In this document: piece by piece, positions 34,711 through 43,802 of the stretch
Layout of the letters: each line of letters starts with the position of its first letter
How positions within the stretch are numbered: the first letter of the stretch is position 1
Source: CALKJU01 sp046349355
GTDB lineage: Bacteria; Pseudomonadota; Alphaproteobacteria; Geminicoccales; Geminicoccaceae
NCBI GenBank assembly: GCA_046349355.1
Contig: JAXMCM010000027.1
Location: forward strand, 90,533 to 154,532
DNA: 64,000 bases
Direction: 5' to 3'
Position numbers and translations under genes: made by a program
Notes under the pieces: generated by a model
Database searches by the model: none
Told to the model about the DNA's origin: nothing
The model's input: the letters and a program-made list of their open reading frames with translations, nothing else

Positions 34711-35349
34711 CTACCGCTGGAATACAAGCTGAAGGAAGGGCACGCCTTCCGGCACGCTGATGTCGCAGACTTCGTGAACAATACCGCGGGCCTTGGCCTC
34801 GTCCGACGCGACAAAGGCCTGACGCAGGAACAACCCCTCCGCTTCCTCGGGACCAATCCCGGTCCGCTCGGCGATAATCGCCGCAAGTAGGCGCTGGTCC
34901 GTCCGGATCGCGTCCAGATGTTCCAGCAGGATCCGCTCCTCGAAGCGCGTGCGGCCCATGATGTCGAAGCCCACGCCATGGAACATGAAGCTCGAGCTGC
35001 GTGACGCGCAGCGCTTCTCCCCCGCCAGGTAGATGATGTTGCCGATCGAGTTGACGCTGCCGACGTTGTAGGTCGTCAGCGTGATCGGCAGGGCGCGTAG
35101 CGTGTTGTAGATGCCCAGCCCGTTGGCGACGACCCCGCCCGGCGTCGTCAGCATCAGGTGGATATCCTTGCGCCCCTCGTTGAGCTGCTGGGCGATGACG
35201 CTGAGCAGCGCCTCCGACGTCGTCGGGTTGACCTCGGCATGGAACGAGATCCACACCGAGGGCGGCGGCGGTGGCGGCTCGGGCGCCTCCGGCGGCGGCA
35301 GGGCCTCGGCCGCGGGCCGGCCGCGCAGGCGCGTCAGGAAGCCGGCCAT
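34711..35349 (-). CDS. ClpP-like serine protease/peptidase homologue
   Basis: A 212-residue ClpP/crotonase-fold protein with a proline-rich N-terminus (PPPEAPEPPPPPP, residues ~18-30). The strand motif LTTPGGVVANGLGIYNTL corresponds to ClpP's NSPGG region. The putative nucleophile is Ser101 in GSVNSIGN and the His is His124 in FMFHGVG. The third-residue position, by alignment with ClpP RFLSAPEA, falls at a Gln near 177 rather than Asp, so activity is uncertain. It is followed 8 bases after its start region by a GlsB-type membrane protein upstream on the same strand. Function may be envelope or stress related. Confidence 0.8.
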   Translation of the reverse strand: MAGFLTRLRGRPAAEALPPPEAPEPPPPPPSVWISFHAEVNPTTSEALLSVIAQQLNEGRKDIHLMLTTPGGVVANGLGIYNTLRALPITLTTYNVGSVNSIGNIIYLAGEKRCASRSSSFMFHGVGFDIMGRTRFEERILLEHLDAIRTDQRLLAAIIAERTGIGPEEAEGLFLRQAFVASDEAKARGIVHEVCDISVPEGVPFLQLVFQR

Positions 35350-35356
35350 CGCAGCG

Positions 35357-35599
35357 TCAGCGCTTCTTGGTGACCAGCTGGACGACGTAGATCAGCACGA
35401 TGGCGCCCAGCACCGAGCCGATGAAGCCGATGATGCCGCGGTCGGCGAAGCCCAGCGTGTTCAGCATGAAGCCGCCGATCACGCCGCCGATGATGCCGAC
35501 GACGATGTTGCCGATCACGCCGAAGCCGCCGCCCTGCATGATCTTGCCGGCGAGCCAGCCGGCGATGCCGCCGACGATCAGCCAGATGATGAAGCCCAT
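35357..35599 (-). CDS. GlsB/YeaQ/YmgE-family stress-response membrane protein
   Basis: An 80-residue, glycine-rich protein with three membrane helices. Family features are MGFIIWLIVGGIAGWLAGKIM at the start, GGVIGGFMLNTLG in the middle and GAIVLIYVVQL at the end. Homologues (transglycosylase-associated in older naming) are induced by stress and located in the inner membrane. It is 7 bases upstream of the ClpP-like gene on the same strand, suggesting joint expression. Confidence 0.9.
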   Translation of the reverse strand: MGFIIWLIVGGIAGWLAGKIMQGGGFGVIGNIVVGIIGGVIGGFMLNTLGFADRGIIGFIGSVLGAIVLIYVVQLVTKKR

Positions 35600-35677
35600 G
35601 GTCCCTCCGCGTGCGGCTGCGCCGCTGCCGTAGCGGTCACCATAAGGCCTGCCCGGTCGCCTGCAAGTCGGCGGACC

Positions 35678-36127
35678 TCAGCCCAGCCGGCGCGACATCA
35701 GCCGGCGCGGGCTCCGGGCGAAGCCGTGCCGGGCGTAGAGCGCCTCCGCCCGCCCGTTGTCCGGCTCGACCTCGAGGTGCAGCGTGCGCACGCCCAGCGC
35801 CTGCGCCTCGTCGACCAGCCGCTCGAGCAGCGCGCCGCCGAGGCCGCGGCCACGCGCCGGCGGGACGAGGTAGAGGTCGTCGACGAAGCCGTCCCGGCCG
35901 CCGAACTCGACGCTGAAGCCGAGGCTGAGCACGACGTAGCCGACGACCGCACCGTCCGCCTCGGCCAGCCAGCCGCGGCCGAACGGCTCGCCGGCGCATA
36001 AGGCCGCGAGGGCCGCCTCGCCACCGTCATCGAGCGGATGCCCGTCCTCGGCATGGAAGGCGCGGGCGAGCCCGACCAGCCGGTCGCGGTCGCCGGGGCC
36101 GACGGGACGCAGCGACAGCCCGCTCAC
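35678..36127 (-). CDS. GNAT-family N-acetyltransferase
   Basis: A 149-residue GNAT domain. DGFVDDLYLVPPARGRGLGGALLERLVDEA holds the acetyl-CoA loop (RGRGLGGAL) and LEVEPDNGRAEALYARHGFA the C-terminal motif. The start overlaps the stop of the upstream permease gene as ATGA, so it is coupled to a sugar transporter permease. The substrate is unknown. Confidence 0.88.
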   Translation of the reverse strand: MSGLSLRPVGPGDRDRLVGLARAFHAEDGHPLDDGGEAALAALCAGEPFGRGWLAEADGAVVGYVVLSLGFSVEFGGRDGFVDDLYLVPPARGRGLGGALLERLVDEAQALGVRTLHLEVEPDNGRAEALYARHGFARSPRRLMSRRLG

Positions 36128-37143
36128 GCCCGGCGGCGGCGCGACTTGGCGAAGGTGTCGAAGGCCACCGCCAGGACGATGATCACGCCGATGATCACCT
36201 GCTGGATGTAGGAGCTGACATTGTTGAGCTGCAGGCCGTTCAGGAGGACGCCGATCAGGATGGTGCCGATGACGGTGCCGAACACCGTGCCGATGCCGCC
36301 GAACAGCGAGGTGCCGCCGATGACGACGGAGGCGATGACGGTCAGCTCGTAGCCGATGCCGGCGACGGCCTCGGCCGAGTTGAGGCGGGCCGCCAGCACG
36401 AAGCTGCCGAGGCCGGCGAGTGCCCCCATGATGACGTAGACCGACAGGGTCAGCCGGTCGACGTCGAGACCGGACAGCCGGGCCGCCTCGGGATTGCCGC
36501 CGACGGCGTAGATGCGGCGGCCGTAGCGGGTGTAGCGCAGCACGACGTGGGCGATGGCGGCGGCGACCAGGAAGATGATGACCGGCACCGGGACGGGGCC
36601 GACCAGCCCCTGCCCCCAGTAGCGGAAGCCGTCGTCGAAGCCGCTGATCGGCCCGCCGCCGGCGAGCAGGAGGGCGATGCCGCGGAAGGCCGACATGCCG
36701 CCCAGGGTGACGACGAAGGGCGGCACCCTGAAGCGGGTGATGGCGAAGCCCTGCAGCAGCCCGGCGACGGTGCCGACGACGACCGAGGTCAGCATGGCGG
36801 CGAACCAGCCGTAGCCGGCGGCCTCGGTGCCGGTGCCGACGGCGAAGCGCGCCTCGAGCCCGCCCTTGGCGACGATGGCGGCGGCCAGCCCCGACAGCGC
36901 CACGATCGAGCCGATCGACAGGTCGATGCCGCGGGTCAGGATGACGAAGGTCATGCCGATGGCGAGCAGGCCGTAGACCGACACCTGCCGCATCACGTTG
37001 AACAGGTTGAGCGCCGACAGGAAGCGCGGGCTGAGGATGGCGAACACCGCCATCAGGACGAGCAGGAAGATCACCGGCGCGAAGCGCGCGAGGAAGCCGA
37101 ACGTGTCGAACTCGCGCGGCGTGCCGCCGCTCTGCGTTGCCAT
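36124..37143 (-). CDS. ribose-type (CUT2) ABC transporter permease, orphan
   Basis: A 339-residue BPD_transp_2 permease like RbsC. Hallmarks are GLLAIGMTFVILTRGIDLSIGSIVALSG, RRIYAVGGNPEAARLSGLDV and VIGGTSLFGGIGTVFGTVIG. No binding protein or two-domain ATPase is adjacent, so its partners must be elsewhere or it is a remnant of a larger operon. Only a GNAT gene is coupled downstream. Confidence 0.9.
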   Translation of the reverse strand: MATQSGGTPREFDTFGFLARFAPVIFLLVLMAVFAILSPRFLSALNLFNVMRQVSVYGLLAIGMTFVILTRGIDLSIGSIVALSGLAAAIVAKGGLEARFAVGTGTEAAGYGWFAAMLTSVVVGTVAGLLQGFAITRFRVPPFVVTLGGMSAFRGIALLLAGGGPISGFDDGFRYWGQGLVGPVPVPVIIFLVAAAIAHVVLRYTRYGRRIYAVGGNPEAARLSGLDVDRLTLSVYVIMGALAGLGSFVLAARLNSAEAVAGIGYELTVIASVVIGGTSLFGGIGTVFGTVIGTILIGVLLNGLQLNNVSSYIQQVIIGVIIVLAVAFDTFAKSRRRRA

Positions 37144-37224
37144 TCCTGCCCCCCGGAACCCGATCTGCGCCTCATGGACCGCGCTGCCGCGCGCAGGTCA
37201 AGGGCCACAAGGACCGGCTGCCGG

Positions 37225-39960
37225 TCAGGGGGCGTCGGAGAGCGCCTCGGTCAGGCCCTTCTGGATGCGCTGCAGCTTGGCGCGATGGGTGATCTTCATG
37301 CCGAACACGTCCTTGACGTAGAACACGTCGACGACGCGCTCGCCGTAGGTGCTGATGTGCGCGCTGTTGATGACCAGCCCGAGGTCCTTGAGGGTGCGGG
37401 CGAGGTCGAACAAGAGGCCCGGCCGGTCGCGGCCGTTGACCTCGATGACGCTCATCGTCCGCGACGCGTTGTTGTCGATCAGCACCCGCGGCTCGACCTG
37501 GAAGACGTCGGTGCGCGCCGGCAGCGAGCGGCGGCCCTTGAGCGCCTTGTCGAGCCAGATCTCGCCGCCCAGCGCCCGCTCGATGTTGCGGGCGATGCGC
37601 TCGAGCCGCGACGGGTCCTCGATCGCCGAGCGGCTGTCGGCGTCCTGGAAGCCCAGCACGTCCAGCGCCATGCCGTCCTGGGTGGTGAAGATGTGCGCGT
37701 CGACGATGCTGGCGCCGCTCAGCGCCAGGGCCCCGGCGATGCGCATGAACAGGCCCGGATGGTCGGCGGCGTAGATCAGCAGGTCGGTGCGGGCGCGGAA
37801 GGTGTCGACGCGGAAGTGCACCGTCAGCGGCCGCCGCTCGGCGTCGGCGCGGCGCAGCGCCACCGCGTGGCGGACCAGGTCCTCGGGCGGGAAGCCCAGC
37901 CAGTAGCGCGGGTCCTGCCGCTCCAGCCAGGTGTCGATCTCCTCCTGCGACCAGGGATCCTCGGGCAGGCTCGCCAGCGACGCCGCCAGCGCCTCGCGCG
38001 CCGCCCGGACGCGCTCGGCGCGGCGCCCGCTCGGATCGCCGCTGGCCATGGCGACCGCGGCCTCGTTGTAGAGCTCGCGCAGCAGCTGGCCCTTCCAGCC
38101 GTTCCACACGCTGGGCCCGACGGCGCGGATGTCGGCGACGGTCAGCACCAGCAGCAGGCGGAGCCGCTCCGGCGACTGAACGATGCCGACGAAGTCATTG
38201 ATGGTCTTGGGGTCCTCGGTATCGCGCTTGAACGCGTAGTTGCTCATCAGCAGATGCCAGCGGACCAGCCAGGCGACCGTCTCGGTGGCGTCGTCGGACA
38301 GGCCCAGCCGCGGGCACAGGCGCTTGGCGATGTCCTCGCCGATCTCGCTGTGGTCGCCGCCGCGGCCCTTGCCGAGATCGTGGATCAGCGCGGCGAGGTA
38401 GAGCTCGCGCCGCGACAGCAGCTTCGGCATCAGCTCGGTCGCCAGCGGCAGCTCCTTGGCGAGCTTGCCGTTCTCGATCTGGCTGAGGATGCCGATCATC
38501 CGGATCGTGTGCTCGTCGACCGTGTAGACGTGGTACAGGCCGTGCTGCATCTGGGCGACGACCCGGCCGAAGTCCGGGACGAAGCGGCCGAGCAGCCCGG
38601 CCTCGTTCATCCGCCCGAGCGTGATCGCCGGCTCCTTGCGCGACGTCAGGATGTCGAGGAACAGCCGGTTGGCCTCGGGCTCCTCGCGCAGCTTGGCGTC
38701 GACCAGCTTCAGGTTCTGGACGACCGCCCCCAGCGCCTGCGGGTGGATGTCGAGGTCGCGCTGCTGGGCGAGGTGGAACAGCTCCAGCATCCGCACCGGC
38801 TCGCGCTCGAACAGGTGCGGGTCGGCGAGGCCGACGCGCGGGCCCTGGATCTCGAAGCCGTTGATCCGCTTGCGCGCCGGCGCGCCGAACGGCCGCCACT
38901 GGAAGCGCGGCTGGCGCTTGTGCTGCTCCTCGAGCGCCGCGCAGACCTGCCGGGTCAGGGCGCCGACGTCCTTGGCGACCAGGTAGTAGCGCTTCATGAA
39001 GCGTTCGACGCCGAGCGAGCCCGGGCGGTCGCGGTAGCCCATCCGCTTGGCGATCTGCGGCTGCAGGTCGAAGGTCAGCCGGTCCTCGGGCCGGCCGGTC
39101 AGCCAGTGCAGGTGGCAGCGCACCGTCCACAGGAAGCGCCGCGACTTGAGGAAGGTCGACAGCGCCTGGCGGGTCAGCACGCCGTGGCGGACCAGCTCCG
39201 ACGGCTCCTCGATGCGGAACAGGAAGCGGCCGATCCACCACAGGGTCTGCAGGTCGCGCAGCCCGCCCTTGCCCTCCTTGATGTTGGGCTCGAGCAGGAA
39301 GCGGGAATCGCCGACGCGCTGGTGGCGGTCGTCGCGCTCGGCGAGCTTGGCCTCGATGAACTCGGCCCCGTGGCCGGCGATGACCTGCTTGTCGAAGGCC
39401 GCCACCAGCTCGCCGAACAGGGTCCGGTTGCCCCAGACGAAGCGGCTCTCGAGCAGGGCGGTGCGCACGGTCAGGTCGTCGAGCGCCAGCTTGGTGCATT
39501 CCGGCACCGAGCGGGTCGCCTGGCCGACCTTCAGCCCGAGGTCCCACAGCTTGTAGAGCAGGAACTCGGCCATCTGCTCGACATGCGGGGTGCGCTTGTA
39601 GGGATGCAGGAAGAGGATGTCGATGTCGGAGGACGGCGCCAGCTCGGCGCGGCCGTAGCCGCCGACCGCCACCACCGTGAACTGGTCGCCGGTGGTCGGG
39701 TTGGCCTGGCCGAAGACCTGGCGCTGGGCGTAGTCGAGGGCCCCCTGGATGAGCCCGTCCATCTGCCGCGCCAGCTCGCGGTGCACGACCTCGGCGCTGC
39801 CGCCCGCCTCGAAATAGGCGCGCAGGGCCTCGCGGTCGCCGGCCAGGCGCTCGCGCATGAGCCTGAGGAGGTCGACCGGCTCCCCGGCGCGCGCCGAGCC
39901 GGCCAGCGCGGCGCGAAGTCGCGACGGGTCGACAACGGGGCCCTCGGTGATAGTCTCCAT
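37225..39960 (-). CDS. glnD: [protein-PII] uridylyltransferase / uridylyl-removing enzyme
   Basis: About 911 residues, the usual GlnD length. It adds or removes UMP on PII proteins according to glutamine level, controlling nitrogen assimilation. The nucleotidyltransferase site (GGYGRAELAPSSDIDILFL, residues ~100-118) is followed by the PII-uridylyl domain. An HD hydrolase domain (ALIHDLGKGRGGDHSE) and two C-terminal ACT domains (DHPGLFMRIAGAL and RDRPGLLFDLARTL) bind glutamine. I chose METITEGP at 39960 because the longer frame upstream lacks family similarity. It diverges from ccmD. Confidence 0.97.
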   Translation of the reverse strand: METITEGPVVDPSRLRAALAGSARAGEPVDLLRLMRERLAGDREALRAYFEAGGSAEVVHRELARQMDGLIQGALDYAQRQVFGQANPTTGDQFTVVAVGGYGRAELAPSSDIDILFLHPYKRTPHVEQMAEFLLYKLWDLGLKVGQATRSVPECTKLALDDLTVRTALLESRFVWGNRTLFGELVAAFDKQVIAGHGAEFIEAKLAERDDRHQRVGDSRFLLEPNIKEGKGGLRDLQTLWWIGRFLFRIEEPSELVRHGVLTRQALSTFLKSRRFLWTVRCHLHWLTGRPEDRLTFDLQPQIAKRMGYRDRPGSLGVERFMKRYYLVAKDVGALTRQVCAALEEQHKRQPRFQWRPFGAPARKRINGFEIQGPRVGLADPHLFEREPVRMLELFHLAQQRDLDIHPQALGAVVQNLKLVDAKLREEPEANRLFLDILTSRKEPAITLGRMNEAGLLGRFVPDFGRVVAQMQHGLYHVYTVDEHTIRMIGILSQIENGKLAKELPLATELMPKLLSRRELYLAALIHDLGKGRGGDHSEIGEDIAKRLCPRLGLSDDATETVAWLVRWHLLMSNYAFKRDTEDPKTINDFVGIVQSPERLRLLLVLTVADIRAVGPSVWNGWKGQLLRELYNEAAVAMASGDPSGRRAERVRAAREALAASLASLPEDPWSQEEIDTWLERQDPRYWLGFPPEDLVRHAVALRRADAERRPLTVHFRVDTFRARTDLLIYAADHPGLFMRIAGALALSGASIVDAHIFTTQDGMALDVLGFQDADSRSAIEDPSRLERIARNIERALGGEIWLDKALKGRRSLPARTDVFQVEPRVLIDNNASRTMSVIEVNGRDRPGLLFDLARTLKDLGLVINSAHISTYGERVVDVFYVKDVFGMKITHRAKLQRIQKGLTEALSDAP

Positions 39961-40075
39961 GCAGCGTCCAGACGGGCGACGGTTGTCGTCTTGTAATGCC
40001 CGCCGGGCGCTAGCACAAAGCCTCGCCCGTTGCCCTTGGGCATCAGGGGCCGGGCGGCAGGGGTGACGGGCCAAC

Positions 40076-40309
40076 GTGGTCGAGTTTCTCGCGATGGGCG
40101 GCTATGGCGCCTATGTCTGGTCGGCGTTCGGCCTGACCTGCGTCGTCCTCGGCGGACTGTTCGTGCAGAGCGTGCTTCTCGGCCGCCGCCGCGAGGCCGA
40201 GCTCGCCACGCTCCGCCAGCGCCTGCGCGAGCAGCGCGCCCGGCCGGCCCGGCCCATGGCGCCACGCCGCGAGCCGGCAGCGGCGACGCCCGACCGGGCG
40301 CGCGGCTGA
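40076..40309 (+). CDS. ccmD: heme exporter protein CcmD
   Basis: About 77 residues: one membrane helix (YVWSAFGLTCVVLGGLFVQSVLL) preceded by MGGYGAY, the CcmD signature, and followed by a basic cytoplasmic tail. CcmD helps release heme-loaded CcmE from the CcmABC complex. The GTG start at 40076 is assumed; an in-frame ATG lies at 40094. It is the first gene of the ccmDEFGHI run here. The ccmABC genes are not in the window. Confidence 0.8.
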   Translation: MVEFLAMGGYGAYVWSAFGLTCVVLGGLFVQSVLLGRRREAELATLRQRLREQRARPARPMAPRREPAAATPDRARG

Positions 40310-40328
40310 GCCGGCGGGACGAACGCCC

Positions 40329-40781
40329 ATGCGCCTGCGCAAGCAACAGCGGCTGGCCCTCGTCGTCGTGGCCCTGCTGCTGGTCGGCGGCTCGGCCGCC
40401 CTGGTCCTCGCCGCCCTCCGCGACAACGTCGCCTTCTTCGTCACCCCGACGGAGATCTCGACCGGCAAGGTCGAGGACGGCAAGCGGATGCGGATCGGCG
40501 GCCTCGTCGTCGCCGGCAGCGTCACCCGCGGCCAGGGGGCCGAGGTCGACTTCCGCCTCAGCGACACCGTCAACGAGGTCAAGGTCAGCTACGCCGGCAT
40601 CCTTCCCGACCTGTTCCGCGAGGGTCAGGGGATCGTCGCCCAGGGCACGCTGGCCCCCGACGGGACCTTCGTCGCCGACGAGGTGCTGGCCAAGCACGAC
40701 GAGAACTACATGCCCAAGGAAGTGGCCGACGCGCTGAAGAAGGCCGGCATGTGGAACGATGGCGGGGAGGCCCCCAAGTGA
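40329..40781 (+). CDS. ccmE: cytochrome c-type biogenesis heme chaperone CcmE
   Basis: A 150-residue protein with an N-terminal anchor (residues ~9-29) and a periplasmic OB-fold. The heme-binding histidine is His123 in VLAKHDENYMPKE, with the conserved Tyr127. CcmE carries heme from CcmABCD to the CcmFH lyase. The stop overlaps ccmF by 4 bases (GTGA). Confidence 0.96.
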   Translation: MRLRKQQRLALVVVALLLVGGSAALVLAALRDNVAFFVTPTEISTGKVEDGKRMRIGGLVVAGSVTRGQGAEVDFRLSDTVNEVKVSYAGILPDLFREGQGIVAQGTLAPDGTFVADEVLAKHDENYMPKEVADALKKAGMWNDGGEAPK

Positions 40782-42766
40782 TCGCCGAGCTCGGCCACTA
40801 CGCCCTCGTCCTCGCCTTCGGCATCGCCCTGGTCCAGGGCACCCTGCCGCTGTGGGGTGCGGCCCGGCGCGATCCGGCGCTGGTCGGCGTCGCCGTGCCG
40901 GCGGCGCTGGTCCAGCTGCTGTGCATCACGGTGGCCTTCGCCGCCCTGACCTACGCCTTCGTCGTCTCCGACTTCTCGGTGGCGCTGGCCGCCACCAACT
41001 CGCACTCGACCAAGCCGCTGCTCTACAAGATCAGCGGGGTCTGGGGAAACCACGAGGGCTCGCTGGTCCTCTGGGTGTGGATCCTCGCCCTGTTCGGCGC
41101 CCTCGTCGCCGTCTTCGGCAGCAACCTGCCGGCCCCGTTCCGCGGCCGCGTGCTCGCCGTGCAGGGGCTGATCGGCGCCGCCTTCCTGTCGTTCATGCTG
41201 TTCACCTCCAACCCGTTCCTGCGGCTGGTGCCGGCGCCGCCCGACGGGCAGGGCCTCAACCCGATCCTCCAGGACCCCGGCCTCGCCTTCCACCCGCCGA
41301 TGCTCTACCTCGGCTATGTCGGCTTCTCGACGGCCTACTCCTTCGCCGTCGCGGCGCTGATCGAAGGCCGCATCGACGCCACCTGGGCGCGCTGGGTGCG
41401 GCCGTGGACGCTGCTCGCCTGGTCGGCGCTGACGCTGGGCATCGCGCTCGGCTCCTGGTGGGCCTACTACGAGCTGGGCTGGGGTGGCTTCTGGTTCTGG
41501 GACCCGGTCGAGAACGCCTCGTTCATGCCGTGGCTCGCCGGCACCGCCCTGCTGCACTCGGCCACCGTCGTCGAGAAGCGCGACACGCTGAAGAGCTGGA
41601 CCGTGCTCCTGGCGATCGTCACCTTCTCGCTGTCGCTGCTCGGCACCTTCCTCGTCCGCTCGGGCGTGCTGACCTCGGTGCACGCCTTCGCCACCGACCC
41701 CGAGCGCGGCGTCTACATCCTGGGCCTGCTGGTCGTCGCCATCGGCGGCTCGCTGCTGCTCTACGCCTGGCGGGCGCCGGCGATGCAGCCGGGCGGCGTG
41801 TTCGCGCCGATCTCGCGCGAGGGCGGGCTGCTGCTCAACAACCTGCTGCTCGCCACCGCCGCGGCGACGGTGCTGCTGGGCACCCTCTATCCGCTGGCGC
41901 TCGACGCGGTCACCGGCGACAAGATCTCGGTCGGCCCGCCCTTCTACAACGCCACCTTCGTGCCGCTGATGGTGCCGTTGCTGGTGGCCCTGCCGATCGG
42001 CTCGATGCTGGCCTGGAAGCGCGGCGATCTGCGCGGCGTCGCCGGCCGGCTGACCGCCGCCTTCATCGCCACGGTCGCCGCCGCCCTCGTCGCCGTCGCC
42101 ATGGGCTCGGTCGGCACCGCCCTGGCCGCCGTCGGCATCGGCCTCGGCATCTGGGTGGTGCTGGGCTCCCTGGCCGAGCTCGCCGACCGGATCGCCCTGT
42201 TCCGCGGCCCGCTCGGCTCCAGCCTGCGCCGTGCCGCCGGGATGCCGCGCTCGGCCTGGGCGATGACCATCGCCCATATCGGCCTCGGCGTGACCATCCT
42301 GGGCGTCACCGCCGTCGCCACCGGCCAGTCCGAGCGGATCCTCGTCATGCGCGCCGGCGAGGTCGTCGACGTCGGCGGCTACGCCATCACCTTCAAGGGC
42401 GAGGAGGACGTGCAGGGGCCCAACTACACGGCCCAGCGCGGCACCTTCGAGGTGCGCAGCGGCGAGCGCCTCGTCGCCGAGCTGCACGCCGAGAAGCGCT
42501 TCTTCACCGTCGAGCGGATGCCGACCACCGAGGCCGGCATCGACACCGGCTTCTTCCGCGACATCTACGTCGTCCTCGGCGACCCGCAGCAGGACGGCGG
42601 CTGGTCGGTGCGCGCCTATGTCAACCCGCTGGCCTTCTGGATCTGGGGCGGGGCCGGGCTGATGGCGCTGGGCGGCCTCGTCTCGCTGACCGACCGGCGG
42701 CTGCGCGTCGGCGCGCCGAAGCCGGCCCGGGCCCGGCCCGGCCTCGCCGGAGCCGCCACCACGTGA
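40778..42766 (+). CDS. ccmF: cytochrome c heme lyase subunit CcmF
   Basis: About 662 residues with some fifteen membrane helices. It attaches heme to apocytochrome c together with CcmH and CcmI. The tryptophan-rich motif WGGFWFWDPVEN spans residues 235-246, and VWGNHEGS occurs at about 88-95, both diagnostic. GTG at 40778 overlaps the ccmE stop, and the last codons overlap ccmG. Confidence 0.97.
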   Translation: MIAELGHYALVLAFGIALVQGTLPLWGAARRDPALVGVAVPAALVQLLCITVAFAALTYAFVVSDFSVALAATNSHSTKPLLYKISGVWGNHEGSLVLWVWILALFGALVAVFGSNLPAPFRGRVLAVQGLIGAAFLSFMLFTSNPFLRLVPAPPDGQGLNPILQDPGLAFHPPMLYLGYVGFSTAYSFAVAALIEGRIDATWARWVRPWTLLAWSALTLGIALGSWWAYYELGWGGFWFWDPVENASFMPWLAGTALLHSATVVEKRDTLKSWTVLLAIVTFSLSLLGTFLVRSGVLTSVHAFATDPERGVYILGLLVVAIGGSLLLYAWRAPAMQPGGVFAPISREGGLLLNNLLLATAAATVLLGTLYPLALDAVTGDKISVGPPFYNATFVPLMVPLLVALPIGSMLAWKRGDLRGVAGRLTAAFIATVAAALVAVAMGSVGTALAAVGIGLGIWVVLGSLAELADRIALFRGPLGSSLRRAAGMPRSAWAMTIAHIGLGVTILGVTAVATGQSERILVMRAGEVVDVGGYAITFKGEEDVQGPNYTAQRGTFEVRSGERLVAELHAEKRFFTVERMPTTEAGIDTGFFRDIYVVLGDPQQDGGWSVRAYVNPLAFWIWGGAGLMALGGLVSLTDRRLRVGAPKPARARPGLAGAATT

Positions 42767-43329
42767 GCAGCGACGCCCGTCCGGCGCCGGGGGGAACCGC
42801 CCGCCGGCTGATCTTCATCGTCCCGGTGCTGCTGTTCGTCGTCGTCGGCGTGTTCCTCGCCATCGGCCTGACCCGCGATCCGGGCGAGCTGCCCTCGGCG
42901 CTCATCGACAAGCCGGTGCCGCAGTTCGCCCTGCCGCCGCTCGACGGCCGCCCGGGCGACGGCCTGTCGACCGCCGACCTGACCGACGGCCAGCCGCACA
43001 TCGTCAACGTCTTCGCCAGCTGGTGCGTGCCCTGCCGGGTCGAGCACCCGCTGCTGATGCGGCTCAAGGCCGCCGGCTACGCGGTCGACGCCATCAACTA
43101 CAAGGACAAGCCCGCGGACGCCCTGGCCTTCCTGCAGGACATGGGCGACCCCTTCCAGCGCGTCGGCAGCGACCGCGACGGCCGCGCCGGCATCGAGTGG
43201 GGCGTCTACGGCGTGCCCGAGACCTACGTCATCGACCGCAACGGCCGGGTCGTGCACCGCCATGTCGGCCCGCTGATGCCCAACGACCTCGACAAGACGC
43301 TGGTCCCGCTGCTCGAAAGCCTGAAATGA
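42763..43329 (+). CDS. ccmG: thiol:disulfide interchange protein CcmG/DsbE
   Basis: About 188 residues: an N-terminal anchor (residues ~15-36) and a thioredoxin fold with the active site WCVPC at 87-91. The C-terminal part has GVYGVPETYVIDRNG, the cis-proline region of CcmG. It reduces the CXXCH thiols of apocytochrome c. GTG at 42763 overlaps ccmF, and ccmH overlaps its stop (ATGA). Confidence 0.95.
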   Translation: MSSDARPAPGGTARRLIFIVPVLLFVVVGVFLAIGLTRDPGELPSALIDKPVPQFALPPLDGRPGDGLSTADLTDGQPHIVNVFASWCVPCRVEHPLLMRLKAAGYAVDAINYKDKPADALAFLQDMGDPFQRVGSDRDGRAGIEWGVYGVPETYVIDRNGRVVHRHVGPLMPNDLDKTLVPLLESLK

Positions 43330-43796
43330 GGCGGCCCGCCCTGGCCCTGCTCGTCCTGCTGGCGGTCCAGCCGGCCCTGGCCGCGGTGACGCCGGGCGAG
43401 ATCCTGCCCGACCCGGCGCAGGAGGCGCGCGCCCGCGCCCTCGGCAAGGAGCTGCGCTGCCTCGTCTGCCAGAACCAGTCGATCGACGATTCCGACGCCG
43501 ATCTCGCCAAGGACCTGCGCCGCCTCGTCCGCGAGCGCATCGTCGCCGGCGACAGCGACCGCCAGGTGCTCGACTTCCTCGTCGCCCGCTACGGCGACTT
43601 CGTCCTGCTCGAGCCGCCGTTCAAGCCGTCGACCTGGCTGCTGTGGCTGAGCCCGCTGGCGATCGTCGCCGCCGGGGCCGCCGGCATCGCCGTGTTCGTC
43701 GCCCGCCGCAACCGCCCCGGGACCGCGGCGGAACCGCTCACCGCCGCCGAGCGGGCCCGGCTCGACACCCTGCTCCGCCAGGACGGCGAGGCCTGA
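43326..43796 (+). CDS. ccmH: cytochrome c-type biogenesis protein CcmH (CycL)
   Basis: About 156 residues: a Sec signal (MRRPALALLVLLAVQPALA), the thiol motif LRCLVCQNQS (Cys45, Cys48) and one C-terminal membrane helix near 100-122. It works with CcmF and CcmG in reducing apocytochrome c and delivering it for heme attachment. The start overlaps ccmG, and ccmI follows after 6 bases. Confidence 0.95.
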   Translation: MRRPALALLVLLAVQPALAAVTPGEILPDPAQEARARALGKELRCLVCQNQSIDDSDADLAKDLRRLVRERIVAGDSDRQVLDFLVARYGDFVLLEPPFKPSTWLLWLSPLAIVAAGAAGIAVFVARRNRPGTAAEPLTAAERARLDTLLRQDGEA

Positions 43797-43802
43797 GCCC
43801 CC

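Noticed and set aside
34663..34890. A 75-aa plus-strand frame after the DUF1127 terminator
   Set aside because: It is mostly antisense to the ClpP-like gene and has no recognisable domain, so it was left out.
36547..39996. A 1149-residue plus-strand open frame opposite glnD
   Set aside because: glnD has complete catalytic, HD and ACT domains on the minus strand. Long antisense frames are expected at this GC content.
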